64,000 nucleotides of DNA from Prostheceraeus crozeri (GCA_907163375.1 CAJQUW010016138.1:605524-669523), one strand, 5' to 3'. Positions 11,383-22,640 are shown, counted from the stretch's first letter. Numbers and translations are program-made. The notes: generated by a model from the letters alone, not told the origin.

Positions 11383-11771
11383 TGCTATTTTGCGTGCATA
11401 TTCATGTCTTTGGTAAATATATTTCTTAAGGTAAAGGTATTCTTACAAAAAAGGAAAATATATTTGATAGGATATTTACATGGGAAATAAGACAGACATT
11501 CTCTAATATGATACTAGCCTATTTTTATTAGTTAGGTTAGAGGATGACCTAGCCTATTTTTCTAACAATATCTATCTATGTATGCAGGTGCAAGTGATCT
11601 CATGCATTGTGGCTTTGGATTTTGAGTTGTAATTTTCTGTTATTTGTTTATCGAGGTTTTAATACGTCATGTACTTTGAATTGAAAGTCAATTCAGATCT
11701 GATGTATTTCATTAGAACTAAACAATACATACAGGCCAAACCCGAAAATTTACCGTTAATAAAGTAGGACT

Positions 11772-11941
11772 TAAAGGAAAACCACTCTTTACTTCCGTTT
11801 ATCTTTATTGAACATCAGCAATGCGAAATCTGGAACGGAACAAAGCTTTACGCTACTACATAAGTTTATACAATCACGCATTCAGACGATGGCAACGAAC
11901 ATAGATGCATGCATAATAACATAGGATAAGGTTATTGTTCA
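11772..11941 (-). repeat. 3' LTR of the Gypsy element, 170 bp
   Basis: Minus-strand copy beginning TGAACAATAACC and ending CCTTTA. It matches 16,864-17,033 along its whole length as far as I can read. At 170 bp it is short but within the range seen for Gypsy elements. Confidence 0.93.
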
Positions 11942-12009
11942 TCCCCTTCCCTGTTTGTTTATGTCTTTACTATAAAAGGTCTAAACAAATATATTGGTGA
12001 AGCGCTTTT

Positions 12010-13910
12010 ACTCAGGTATGGGGTTTAACGAATGAACCGCTGGCTGAGTCATACACAAGTCGTTGCTTTCGATTACGACTTGATCGTCGTGGATGATGGG
12101 GTAAGTTAGTCACTTCGTCGTTGTCAGCCGTAAATGGGTTGATGGCGAAGGATTCTGGTCGGTTGTCCATCAGGTGATGGGTTGGAGACAGAGAGTGCGA
12201 CCGGGATGTGGGCTGGACTTTTGTAACACCTTGAGTGCCTGACGGTGGTCCAGTGTCCTCATTTGTCTGAGAGGAGGGCGACCCACTAAATGATTGGGCT
12301 TCAGTTGAATGCTGAGCATGTACCGGATAATCTTGGATGCACGGGAGGAGCGGTGCTTGGACGATCATTGAATGGGGCACAAATTTCCTTAGATAACGTC
12401 TGTTTCTGTTGGTCAATCTACCAGTCCCATCCACTTTGATAGTGTACTGATCATAGTCATGACGCTCCACTACGATGCCACTTCGATCCCACTTTGTTGG
12501 ATGGATGCCAATTTGATTTTGGAGGAACACTCGATCACCCTGGTGAAGCGGAGGAAGGGGGCGAGAGTGCTCACTGAGGCTTTCCAGCGTCTTCGCGTAT
12601 CTGGTACGCAGTGCAGCTTCTTTGGCAGCCCAGGCATCTCGCCATAGGGCTTGAAATGGAGGATGGTCACGGCCATGGGTCACGGATAGGGTTGAAGGCA
12701 TAGCGTCTCGAAGCCGGCGCCCAAACAGAATTTGTGCAGGAGAAAGGCGGCAATCAGGATCCGGTGTGTTACGCAGGGTAAGCAAGGCTCGAAGGACGGT
12801 GTCATTGTCTAAGCAGCCATTGGCTCCAATGTTGTCATTCAGGAGGCGTTTAGTTGCCTTGACCGCTAGCTCTGCTCTACCGTTTGACTGCGGATGGTAG
12901 GCGGACGATATTCTGTGGCGTATTACCCATAGTTGGAGGAAGTCTTTGGTTTCTCCTGCGGTAAATTGAGGTCCTCCGTCAGTTGATAATTCTTCAGGGA
13001 CTCCGAATGTGGCGAAGAATTTCCGTAGGCACGTTATTAGTCCTCTGGCACCTGATTCAGTTGCTCCTTCCCTGATGCGGTATATCTCAGTCCATCCCGA
13101 CAAGCGGTCTCTGATAACAAGATAGTTCCAACCACGAAACTGAAAGTAGTCAGCGAAAATGGCTTCGAAGGGAGTGGTAGGAAGTCGCGGCATCGCTGGG
13201 GGCAGACGGGCATTCGATGGGGCATTTCTATTGCAGCTATTGCATTTATCACGACGCTCTTGTATCATTCTACTTATGCCAGGCCAGAAGACGGTGGCTT
13301 GTGCTGTGGCTGTCATCGTAGAAACGCCTTGGTGGGCGGAGTGCAGAACATCTAATACGGAGGCTCGGAGGACTGGAGGGATAAGAACTCTGTCGTGGTA
13401 GAGAATAACGCCGTCCGATTCATACAGACTGTGACGGAATTCCCAAAATTCCCTCAGAGATGATGTAAGATCCTCTTTCTTTGCCGGAAATCCATTCGCC
13501 AGCATGGTCGCTAGTTCCATCATCGTTGAGTCTTTCCTGGTTTCATCTTTCACACAATTCCACGTGACTGCTCTTAGTTTCTCGAAATCTCCTTGGATGG
13601 CTGCAATCATTTCAAGCTCTTCGAGGTCCTTCTCTGTACGCATGTCGACACTGGCTAATTCATAGTGGACGATGTCAACGGGATGTCTGGAAGCGGCATC
13701 GGCAACATGATTACTGATTCCCGGCTGGTGTAGGATGTCGAAGCGCCATGGTAAAGTTCGCTGTTTGATGCGGAATAGCCTTGTGTTGGTGATTTCGTCT
13801 AGGGTCCGGTCACCAAGAAGTTTCGTTAAAGGTTTATGGTCGGTAACGACGAGGAGGTTATCGCATCCCTGAGTGAAATATTTGGTCTGCTCGAGACTCC
13901 ATGCGACCGC
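12010..13910 (-). CDS. Gypsy pol part: RNase H and integrase
   Basis: A long region on the minus strand, near the 3' end of the fossil element. It opens with an RNase H segment (YFTQGCDNLLVVTDHKPLTK). The integrase zinc-binding segment carries HSAHQGVSTM...CNSCNRN (an H..H..C..C arrangement). The integrase core is seen at EAIFADYFQFRGWNYLVIRD, STDGGPQFTAGET and AYHPQSNGRAELAVK, which holds the D..D..E triad. A C-terminal tail follows, rich in Ser, Thr and Pro. The role is removal of primer RNA and insertion of the cDNA. Given as a part of the fossil element only. Confidence 0.9.
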
Positions 13911-13959
13911 CAGCATTTCACCCTCGACAGGTGCGTAGCGTTTTTCGGTTGAGGACTAG

Positions 13960-15480
13960 AAGCGAGATCCAGCTAACGTGATTTTCCAGCCGTTGTTACA
14001 ACATCCAGGTGATGATGAAAGACAAGCACAATGCTTTTGACTCAAATAGTATCCAATACCAGATTTTGACCAATCTGTTCTAAGGCAGGTGCGACGATTG
14101 ATGTCAAAAATGGCTACACCTTGCTTGATCGCTGCTATAATCTGGTCCTTCGAGTCGTTGAAAGCGCGGTCCAGGTCTGCAGTCCATGTGAATTGAGATT
14201 TAGGGCTGAGTAGTGGCTTGAAAGGTGACATGATGTTGCGAAGCTGAGCGTAGCAGGATATTTGGTTGACTAGTCCGAACCACGATCGTATATCGGTAAT
14301 GGAAGATGGTTTAGGGAAGCTTTTGATGGCGTCAATATACTTTGGAAGAGGTTCCACGGTACTCTCAGACAATCGAAATCCTGCAAAATCTACGGTCTTA
14401 TTCGCAAATTGAAATTTCTCGGGGTTGAGGATGATGCCCGCATTGCCGACTATTTCAAGGAATTGTATAGTCCTCCACCAGTGATCATGCAGGTCAATGT
14501 CATAAAAGACTGTGTCGTCCACACATCGCTGTTTCCGGGTGAAATCAGTAATTATCTCGTCAAATCGTCGGTTGTAACCATCACCACTAGACAAGAACCC
14601 TTGTGGTGCCCTCTGGTACCGGAACCGGCCGATCGGTGTGATAAACGTAGTGAGGTGTCTATCTTCAGCATGAATCGGTACGCTGTGATATCCATTCCAC
14701 GCATCAGTTACTGTCTTCCAGGTATTCGGTGGCACGGATCTGGCAAGATGAAATGGTGATCTGGTCGAGTGAGCTTCTCTACAACAATGCTTGTTCAAGG
14801 GTGAAAGGTCAACGGTGCGTCGCGGACCTCCATCGTGCTTCCTGGTAATGACCATTCGATGGCACCATGTCGTAGGCTCACCGTGAGGGACGCGCTCTAT
14901 GACTCCTAAAGCCTCATCACGGAGAAGGTCACGTTCAACTTGTTCTTGCCAATGGATTGGGATCGTAGCGGGGGTGAAAGAGACAACTGGAACAGCGTTA
15001 GGTTTCACCAGAATTTTGATCGGTGGACCTTTCATGTTGGGAAGTAGTTGATGTGGGCAAGTATTAAATGTCGACGATTCATACCTTTCTAGAAGCCATT
15101 CTTTCATTTTGCTATTGTTTTCTGGAGTACAGGCGAATGGGAGGTTTCTCGGAGGTCCGGGTGGTAGCTCGCGTTTGGGACAGCTGCAGGGGCTGTCAAG
15201 ACTTGAAGGGGACAAAGTGACATTGTCTGACCTTATGTTACCAGACGCAGTTGGTTTGTGGTTGGTTTGCGAGGAACTATGTGCAGCTACTCGTCCATTC
15301 AAAGCAGCCCCCACCTGAGGAAAACTGTGAGATATTATTCCGAGTTGGATCATGGCCTCTCGGGAGAGGTAAAAGCCGTTGGCGTCCGGACTGATGTAAA
15401 CCATAGTTGCGCAACTGTATGAGCTCCCATGCTTATCGCGACCATCGAGTCTCACAAAAATAGCCCCCTCGATTTTTGGA
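13960..15480 (-). CDS. Gypsy pol part: reverse transcriptase
   Basis: Reverse-transcriptase region of the fossil Gypsy element, minus strand. Motifs in order: WCHRMVITRKHDGGPRRTVD, DAWNGYHSVPI, FRYQRAPQGFLSSGDGYNRR (the Gypsy F.Y.RAPQG block), CVDDTVFYD (the catalytic DD pair) and FAGFRLSESTVEPLPKYIDA. A link to RNase H follows (FTWTADLDRAF). A protease-like acidic site lies at the boundary with the gag-like part (TDSGAQSCLWS). The QRAPQG and VDDT motifs place it with Ty3/Gypsy rather than BEL or Copia. Confidence 0.9.
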
Positions 15481-15499
15481 TGGAGTGTGTTACTGCTGC

Positions 15500-16830
15500 G
15501 TCATCGCGTATCGGACAGGGATGAGATCGGCTTGTCGAAATCCATGGCGTTCAAATTCTTTCCTGGACCATAGGCAGGACTGAGCACCCGAATCGGTGAT
15601 AACTTCAACGTAAGTTGGTTGGATATGAGGACAGTGTGCATGGAAAGTGCGATAATCATCGTCTTTGGTAGTTAATCGTAGGCGCACGGTCGGGTGGGAG
15701 AGGGAGCGAGCGCGGATCCATCCAGAGTTTGAGGTGAAGATATGATGAGTCAGTTCGATCGACGTTTTTAGATTGTTGCTCTCAGTTGTGAGTGTGGCGG
15801 GCCGTTGCTGGTGAGACGGAGGAGCTGAGCCATTTACGGTGCCAATGTGCATGACAAGGCCACCAGTCTCTCCATCGGCGATGTGATCTTTTCCATTGTT
15901 GGTGTCTTGTGGCTTCTGTCGATTACGCGTGCGCGATTTGGTCTTTTTCCAGCAATCCAGGCAGAATTTGTGTGGTTTCGTGTTCCAACCTCGAGGGCCT
16001 TCTGTAAACAACTTGAAAGTCCTAGAACACTCCGGGCATTTGGCAGTCGGCGTAGTGTCCTGCGTTGGTCGCAGGGCCTTCTTTTGCTGTTTGAAACTCG
16101 AGACCGCAGCGGTCGATCCAACACTGGTCATAGCATGTCGTGCCATTTCCTTCCCTTCGATAAAGGAAATAACATCGGGTGTAGATGCCTTATCGAGATG
16201 CACCCAACCGAGAACATCCTTTTTGATATCGATGTCTGATAATCCGTCAACAACGACATCACGGACGATTATATCTGTGAAGTCTACGCTTGTAGCTGGG
16301 CTGCAACGACATGTAGCAGTATAGTTGCAGGTCGCAGCCTTGCCTTTGACTTTTGCATAGAAAGAACGAATGCTTTCGCCATGATCCTGTCTCATGAGCA
16401 ATAAGTCAGCTCTGCGGACGCTGATAGCTACAGGAATGACGGCGAGGCGTTTCATGGCAGTAAGGAGAGCAGACTCAGTGTCGTCGACGATTGTCGGATC
16501 TTCCTTCAGGAGCTGGTTGCCTAGGTCTTCATCGCAGCATTGGAATAACTGAGCTGTGACTTCAGTAGGCCGCATATCAGTGCACTTACGGAAGAGGTCC
16601 CAACGACGAGTAAAGTTGTTCCACTCCTCTTCAGAAGCATTCGGTATGAGATGAGGTCGTTCCATTTTTGGAGCCTTCTGTTTAGGGGCGGCGCTAGGAG
16701 ACGCTATAGCCATATGACCTGGGGTATGGCAAAGTTGGTGACTGTTGAAGAGTGCGATGGCGATGCCTTCGGTAGCACCGTCTATGATGATGTTGCATCC
16801 AGGGGCTTGACACTCGAGTTCAATTTTGGA
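15500..16830 (-). CDS. Gypsy gag-like part
   Basis: The first coding part of the fossil element. It opens with MSKIELECQAPGC (a small CxxxxC motif). A helical region follows, with NNFTRRWDLFRKC and SVRRADLLLMRQDHGESIRS, like retrotransposon gag proteins. Near residue 265 there is a zinc-binding motif (KCPECSRTF...KPHKFCLDCWKK), the GWNTKPHK variant found in some invertebrate Gypsy groups in place of a CCHC knuckle. A protease-type site is seen towards its end. Confidence 0.8.
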
Positions 16831-16863
16831 CATGTTGCAATTTTATTGTACGCTGATTTCGCA

Positions 16864-17033
16864 TAAAGGAAAACCACTCTTTACTTCCGTTTATCTTTAT
16901 TGAACATCAGCAATGCGAAATCTGGAACGGAACAAAGCTTTACGCTACTACATAAGTTTATACAATCACGCATTCAGACGATGGCAACGAACATAGATGC
17001 ATGCATAATAACATAGGATAAGGTTATTGTTCA
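16864..17033 (-). repeat. 5' LTR of the Gypsy element, 170 bp
   Basis: Partner of the LTR at 11,772-11,941 at an offset of 5,092 bp, with the same ends. The sequence just inside it on the minus strand starts TGCGAAATCAGCG, not the TGG expected for a usual tRNA primer site, so the primer is unclear. Confidence 0.93.
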
Positions 17034-17119
17034 GGACTAAGGGCTACAGAAAACACTATTTATACCATTGCATCTTTCGAAAATTATCTATCAGGGTGCA
17101 TGCGGCCAGATAAAAGTCA

Positions 17120-17474
17120 CACGGTGTCCCGATTTCAACATTCAGACTCAAAAAATATACCATCGGCCAAACCTGTTTTTTCATGATCCATGACCCATTT
17201 GAAGTGTATAATCGCAAAAAGGAAAATTTTTTAATGCTCAGATTTTTTTAAATGGCCAATTTTCAAAATGGCGGCTATTTTCGTTATGTGTGTCCTCTTT
17301 TTTTCAACTCAACGCATTTCCGAGACAAGGTAGCCGTCATAACACTATATATTGTTGTAATGCATCCATAAAATACTTGAAGGAATTGTCAAGTACTGTC
17401 TGCATAGGTGACATATCTATTTTATGAGTACTACGTGCAAGTTTTACCACTATTTTGCAAAAATAGAAAATAAT
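17120..17474. repeat. Left TIR of the CMC transposon
   Basis: It starts with CACGGTG, one base from the RAG recombination heptamer CACAGTG. About 135 bp in, it holds AAAATGGCGGCTATTTT, which fits a YY1-type binding box (AANATGGCGGC). The same box is on the opposite strand of the right TIR, so both ends could act as outward or inward promoters. Confidence 0.85.
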
Positions 17475-18106
17475 TTCATTCATTTATTAAATCAGAAGTT
17501 TCCCGCAGCTATTGAAATTGCAAAAGTAATTGAAGCTCAGAATCTAAGAATTTACAAATGTAGATAATGATCTTCAAAACCTATCCTTTATAGCTATCAA
17601 ATGAAATTTCAAACGTCTTTTGTCATCTCATTTATTCTATCATCGTATTTTTTTCTATGACATGTCTTATCTTCACATCTCATGTTATGTTTTGTCACCA
17701 TAATAGACCAACAAGATCATTTTTCTCAACGTCTAGAGCAGACTCGGAAAAGGCTCATTGTTTCAGATTACCGGCTACATAAAGTCATTAGTAAAGCCAC
17801 CATATAACATGCAAGTGTGATATAGAGTTTAGAGGGTAAAGAAGGTTCATTATATTCTTTACTCTTTACTTCTATAAAGATATAGAAGCCATAAAATATC
17901 TATTGTCTTGACTCGTTATGTTGAGTGCGGTAATAGCATTGCTCGATTTCTTCATTAAACTGCTAGTGCATCGTGATTGATTGAAACTGATTGATGAGTC
18001 ATACCAAAGATATCCATGGTCATACACATGTACGTTATGGCATAAATATAACATAGGAATTGAATTGTCGCTCACTGGTAAATTTTTGATTTCATTTACG
18101 ATCAAA

Positions 18107-20058
18107 ATGGCAACGGCGTTAGATGAAACACACGAAAACTACGGAAGAGAGTATGCATCGTTTGTTACCGGAAAGCGTCGAGAAATCTTTCTGCTAAAGA
18201 AATTTTTATCGTACAAGAACATTTAATTGAACACTTTGACATAGACAATCCTGATTTTCCCAGTGGCGTTTGTGGAGGTTGTCACATGCTATTACTGAAG
18301 AAAGGTAAAGGGGACAGTGTTGACTTTTTTCTACCAGATGACTACGATCCGCGACGTCAAACAAACACTCGATCCTGCAAGAAATGTGAGTGTAGAATTT
18401 GCTCTGTTGCACTGATGAGCCTACAAGATGCAGTTAAATTGAAACGGAAATCAGGCCGACCTCAAACAAATGTGATTCCACCTGTAGAACATTTCAAAAT
18501 ATGTGGACGTTGTTTTGCAAAGATCTATAGAGGAAGTAACCATTCAGTTGAAATGTGCTCTTCTAGACGGGCAAGAGTTTACAACGTTGAATCTTTGTTG
18601 GATTCCCTTTCAAAGAAAACTAAACAGCGAGTTGCAAGTAAAACCATCAACGAATCCACTTCGCTAGCCACGCTGGGAAACTGCGATCGAAGAATACCGA
18701 AGAGAAAAAGCCTAGAAAGTCCTATTATTCAGGCAAGTACTTTTACAAAAATTCAAGAAAGACTTTATTTAAGTACTCGAGAAGTAAACAAGCTATCACA
18801 AGATCTACGAAATTCTAACCCCGGAATTGTAGAACGTCGTCTTAGAGAAAAACTATTTGAACTGAATCATTCATTGGATGGATTCTTTGACCTTCGATTA
18901 CTGCCATTCAAGATCCAAAAATCTGACGACGATTCAAAAGAAGAATGGGCAGTTGTTTGTAGTGATTTGAACGTTTTCGTCGATTTTGTTCTTCGAGAAA
19001 GAGGTATTGACAATGACTCTGCTTTGATCGGCATCGATGGCGGAGGTGGTTTTATAAAATGTTGTCTTTCCATCTTCGATCCGTCAGATGGTGCAACAGG
19101 CACATCAAGGCGGTCGGAATTCAAAGATTCAGGAGTCAAACGTTGCTTCATTATTGGCATCGTTCCTGAAATACCCGAGAACTACTACAATCTGAAACAG
19201 TTGTGGATCAATGTCGGCATTCATTTGCTCAACCGGAAATTTACGATTGCCAGTGACCTAAAATTATGCAATATTTTGCTCGGTCTGATGTCACATAGCA
19301 GTGTGCATCCATGCTCATGGTGTGATATCAAAAAAGATCGACTCGATTGCAAAGGAAATCAGAGAACTCTCGGTACTTTGAGGAAACTGTTTTGGAATTA
19401 CTATGACGATGGCGCAGTGAAAGAAAAGGCAAAATATCACGGTAACGTCGTTCATCCTCCAATGTTTTGTGATAAATCCGATATCACCACAGTTATTTCT
19501 CTCGTTCCCCCACCTGAACTACATTTACTCACAGGACCGGTAAATACCATATTCTCGGCTTTGCGAAAACTTTGGCCACAGGCTGACGAGTGGTTGCTAC
19601 GCTGTGGTATCCAAAGAGAAGGCCTACATGGAGGAAGTTTCACCGGGAATGCCAGCAGGAAGTTGTTGGCGAATGTTGATGTTCTAGAGCAAATGGTTCC
19701 GAATAATCAAATTGTATTTGTTGAGGCATTCAGGTGTTTCAAAGACGTCATCGACTCATGCTATGGAAGTACTTTGGATGCTGATTATGCCACAAAAATC
19801 GAATTATTCAGGATATCTTATCAAAAGTTGAAGATCCCAATCACACCGAAGATCCATGCCGTGATTTTTCACATTACTGAGTTCTGCTCCTTCAATGGCA
19901 ACAAAGGTCTTGGGACATGGAGCGAGCAAACTTCAGAATCCGTCCATTATGATTTTCAGCGTGTGTAGGACAACTATAAAATCCGCAGCACTGAGAACAA
20001 TAACTATGGCAAACAATTGTTGTCTGCTGTATGCAGATACAATAGCTTGCATTTATGA
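18107..20058 (+). pseudogene. CMC/RAG1-clade DDE transposase
   Basis: The likely start is ATG at 18,107 (MATALDETHENYGREYASF). The frame changes near 18,190 and then stays open to 19,968. A TAG there replaces a probable Trp codon and the same frame goes on to TGA at 20,056, so about one frameshift and one stop separate it from an intact gene. The N-terminal part has Cys-rich zinc-binding motifs (CGGCH, CKKCECRIC, CGRC). Catalytic landmarks: GIDGGGGFIKCCLSIFD (first Asp), IASDLKLCN (second Asp) with HPCSWCD (C(2)C), GNASRKLLANVD, HAVIFH (H(4)H) and GTWSEQTSES (Glu). RAG1 has the same order: NGNFARKLM, HKTLAH, GAWASEGNES. It would cut and paste its CACGGTG ends. Confidence 0.8.
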
Positions 20059-20321
20059 ATTTTCCAATTATAAATGAAGTTCGTTTTAGCACCTGGTAGT
20101 GTGGCTTGGTAGAATTAACTTGTTAATCTTGTTATTGAAACATGTCTTCTCTGAGCAAAATTTGGATAAAAAAGTCTTCTCTCTCATCCTGTAATATGAT
20201 TTGATACTCGAATACTGAATGGTCAGTACTTCTTCCGATAGATAATGCAAATGTAGCATGCTTCATGCATCGTGTATGGCTATAGCGAAATCTTTCATTG
20301 CATGAAAAAACAGACTCAAAA

Positions 20322-20676
20322 ATATTTTCTATTTTTGCAAAATAGTGGTAAAACTTGCACGTAGTACTCATAAAATAGATATGTCACCTATGCAGACAGT
20401 ACTTGACAATTCCTTCAAGTATTTTATGGATGCATTACAACAATATATAGTGTTATGACGGCTACCTTGTCTCGGAAATGCGTTGAGTTGAAAAAAAGAG
20501 GACACACATAACGAAAATAGCCGCCATTTTGAAAATTGGCCATTTAAAAAAAATCTGAGCATTAAAAAATTTTCCTTTTTGCGATTATACACTTCAAATG
20601 GGTCATGGATCATGAAAAAACAGGTTTGGCCGATGGTATATTTTTTGAGTCTGAATGTTGAAATGGGGACACCGTG
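20322..20676. repeat. Right TIR of the CMC transposon
   Basis: Reverse complement of the left TIR, ending CACCGTG at 20,676. Identity is high along about 355 bp. Confidence 0.85.
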
Positions 20677-20679
20677 TCA

Positions 20680-21179
20680 GTAAATTTTGCGAGTCAAAAA
20701 GGTTAGATAAATCGGGCAAAAATTATGAATAGTCTTGATAGGACGATCAGATAATGGTCAGATAAATTGCATAACGAAAAGTCACAAACACCCTGCGTAT
20801 GATTCAGATATCTCAAATTTTAACTCTTCCATTCAATTAAGAACTTGAGTAATGTCATGTTGTTATAGCACTATACTTATAATTGTTGTAGGTAAGCCTA
20901 TAACTGCATGTATATGTCTGCAATAATTTTTATTGGCACAATATTTGATCAAACTGAATCTGGAATGCAAACACTTACAATCAGTGCCGGTCCCCCTGAA
21001 TTGATGCGGTTAGCATAAATGTTGCTCCTGAATGCTTTCCTGCATTATTGTAAGCCGTTCTATATGTCGTTCTATATGTGAACGATAATATGAATAAAAA
21101 TACTTTGATGATACTTGAAATAAGTTTAGATAAGTTTTGTTAATGCTGCAAAGTTACATGTTTCTAATTTGCTTTCCAG
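20680..21179. other. Intron remainder before DUF4806 exon 3
   Basis: No coding signal. It ends with a pyrimidine-rich tract and acceptor (TTTGCTTTCCAG, 21,168-21,179). Confidence 0.6.
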
Positions 21180-21516
21180 AGATTTCTGCAAAAGTGTGGC
21201 AGTTCACTCGAATTTCAAAGATAAGTGCATCAAATTTTTTACGCTTTTGGGTGGAAGAACAACAAAGGAAGCCGTCGGAAGATTTATAGACGAGCTGATG
21301 CCGGTTGAAACTCAACGGCAATTCAATAGACTGAAAAACCGGCATAAATTCAAGGACATTGAAGATATTCTGTTGAAGCCGGTTTTACTTACATTTCTGT
21401 CCACCAACCACAAAGACATTGAAGATTGCATAGCAACTCATTTAACCAATTCACGTGACCGAGCAGGTGGGCGGAAGAAAAGGACTTTGGCAAACAATAA
21501 CGTAGAACCGTTATGA
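21180..21516 (+). CDS. DUF4806-family gene, terminal exon
   Basis: After the acceptor at 21,179, the first base completes an Arg codon begun in exon 2. The frame then reads DFCKSVAVHSNFKDKCIKFF, TLLGGRTTKEAVGRFIDELM and HKFKDIEDILLKPVLL, ending at TGA. This follows the DUF4806 pattern LPLKT.EE...FE..L....FR..LV.YLS.IGG....D.VRRIL..L......F...G..GK..F..L. Length and stop position suit a last exon. The spliced junction restores the domain with no gap, which is the best evidence for a host-type gene here. Function unknown. The upstream exons carry breaks, so the locus as a whole may be a pseudogene. Confidence 0.75.
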
Positions 21517-22640
21517 CAAATAATATGAACTTAAATGAGTATTTTTAGTGTTTTTTACCAATCATAGATTCTAATAAACTATCTGAAACGAAAGCAGTAG
21601 ATCTACCTGCTATTTTTGTCCAAATTTCCCACAATCCTTCTTAATGTCACGTACTTTCCCCTATTTAATCGGATGTAAGCTGATGTTAGATCTTATAAGT
21701 GTTCACGTGTACTTACAGGAAATATACAGTGTATATCGTTGCGATAATGATAAGTATGACTTCTGTTACATTATATCATTTGTTGAAATTAATTCACAGG
21801 TAAAATTGGCTCTAGGTCGTATATAAAATAATGTAAGAGCAGCCAGGTTTATCAATTATCATTATCACATTCTTTGCTGCTTAAGAAAAATACGGTATAT
21901 CATATCATCCATCTCCTCATATAGCGCTTTCAGTGTCTCTGTAGAAAAAAAAGATTTGCTCTTATAACCGCTTTATTGAGAAGATTTTCGGTGTTTATGA
22001 AAAGTTATATACAGCTTAAACCTCGAAATCTTATGTATATACGAATTGTTGAGGCCGTCACACAAGCACTATATAATCGTCTTTCATACAATGATTTACA
22101 TGAATGGCCGTTGAATCATTAAAATTCTTAGGAAATTAATACACTTTATGCTTGTGAAGTAGGCCTACTTCATTTACAGATCATTGTATAATTGATACTG
22201 CATACATAAATTTATATGATATTGTATAAATGTGTGGAGTGAGATTTTACTGTTTAAAATCTTCTACCACAATCACTAGCTTAAATTCATTAGAATATTA
22301 CATTTAAATGATCATAACATGCTCCATTTTTTTACTGCTTCCGTTTCGGCTAACTAAATATGCTAACTATAGTCGTACAAATACGATTAATTATAGTTTA
22401 GGTTCTTTGTCTGAACCTTTTAGCCATCAATTTTTGCTGATGATGTTTTTCAACGAATTTTTGCATATTTCTTGTATTTTATTTCTCGTATTTGAATATA
22501 TGAATACATGACTTGACAGTTCCTTGCTTTCTATTTCGTAGTTCCATTACGTGAACAGAAAAAATGCAAACATTCTACTTATTTGATTAGGCTGTCAGCA
22601 ATACTTAATTTACTGTAGCCATAAAAGAAAATGGGAAGAA
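21517..22640. other. No gene recognised (AT-rich)
   Basis: AT-rich intergenic DNA. It includes one TAGGCCTA palindrome at 22,160. Short open frames here lack any recognisable domain. An AATAAA-type polyadenylation signal for the preceding exon is not obvious; AATAAA-like words occur near 21,560-21,580. Confidence 0.5.

Larger units (their letters stand above)
9319..11506 (+). mobile_element. Tyrosine-recombinase (Crypton-like) transposon 1 with inverted ends
   Basis: A perfect 22-bp inverted repeat lies at 9,319-9,340 (starting TTAGAGAATGTCTG) and 11,485-11,506. A second inner block, TTGTAAGAAT, lies at 9,349-9,358 with its complement at 11,439-11,448. A further TTAGAGGAT appears outside each end (in the hairpin at 9,177 and near 11,540). 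The span encloses one recombinase coding region. Textbook Cryptons lack terminal inverted repeats, so either this is an unusual subgroup or the gene was captured by another element. No clear target duplication was found. It lies in the DUF4806 intron. Confidence 0.6.
11772..17033 (-). mobile_element. Ty3/Gypsy LTR retrotransposon, nearly whole
   Basis: Complete LTR-to-LTR element on the minus strand, 5,262 bp, flanked by a 5-bp duplication GGACT (11,767-11,771 and 17,034-17,038). Parts in element order: gag-like region with a CPEC...CLDC zinc-binding motif and the GWNTKPHKFC signature (about 15,500-16,830), protease and reverse transcriptase (about 13,960-15,480), RNase H and integrase (about 12,010-13,910). 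A polypurine tract borders the 3' LTR near 11,942-11,955. The two LTRs look identical by eye, so the insertion is recent. It looks nearly whole, with perhaps two breaks. It sits antisense in the DUF4806 intron. Confidence 0.92.
17117..20679 (+). mobile_element. CMC-type (Chapaev/EnSpm-like) DNA transposon, RAG1-related transposase
   Basis: The element proper is 17,120-20,676 (3,557 bp). It has inverted repeats of about 355 bp (17,120-17,474 and 20,322-20,676) that begin CACGGTGTCCC and differ at only a few bases. A 3-bp duplication TCA flanks it (17,117-17,119 and 20,677-20,679). CAC-type ends with a short duplication, plus a transposase that has C(2)C and H(4)H motifs, fit the CMC superfamily. 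Close arm identity suggests a young copy. It inserted in the DUF4806 intron, 503 bp before exon 3. Confidence 0.8.

Noticed and set aside
15847-16324. Plus-strand frames of 130 and 142 aa over the Gypsy gag region
   Set aside because: They are antisense to a well-supported gag-like part and have no domain.
17117-20679. Calling the CMC element a Transib or ProtoRAG transposon
   Set aside because: The duplication is 3 bp (TCA) with no 5-bp match, and the TIRs are long (about 355 bp), which fits CMC better.
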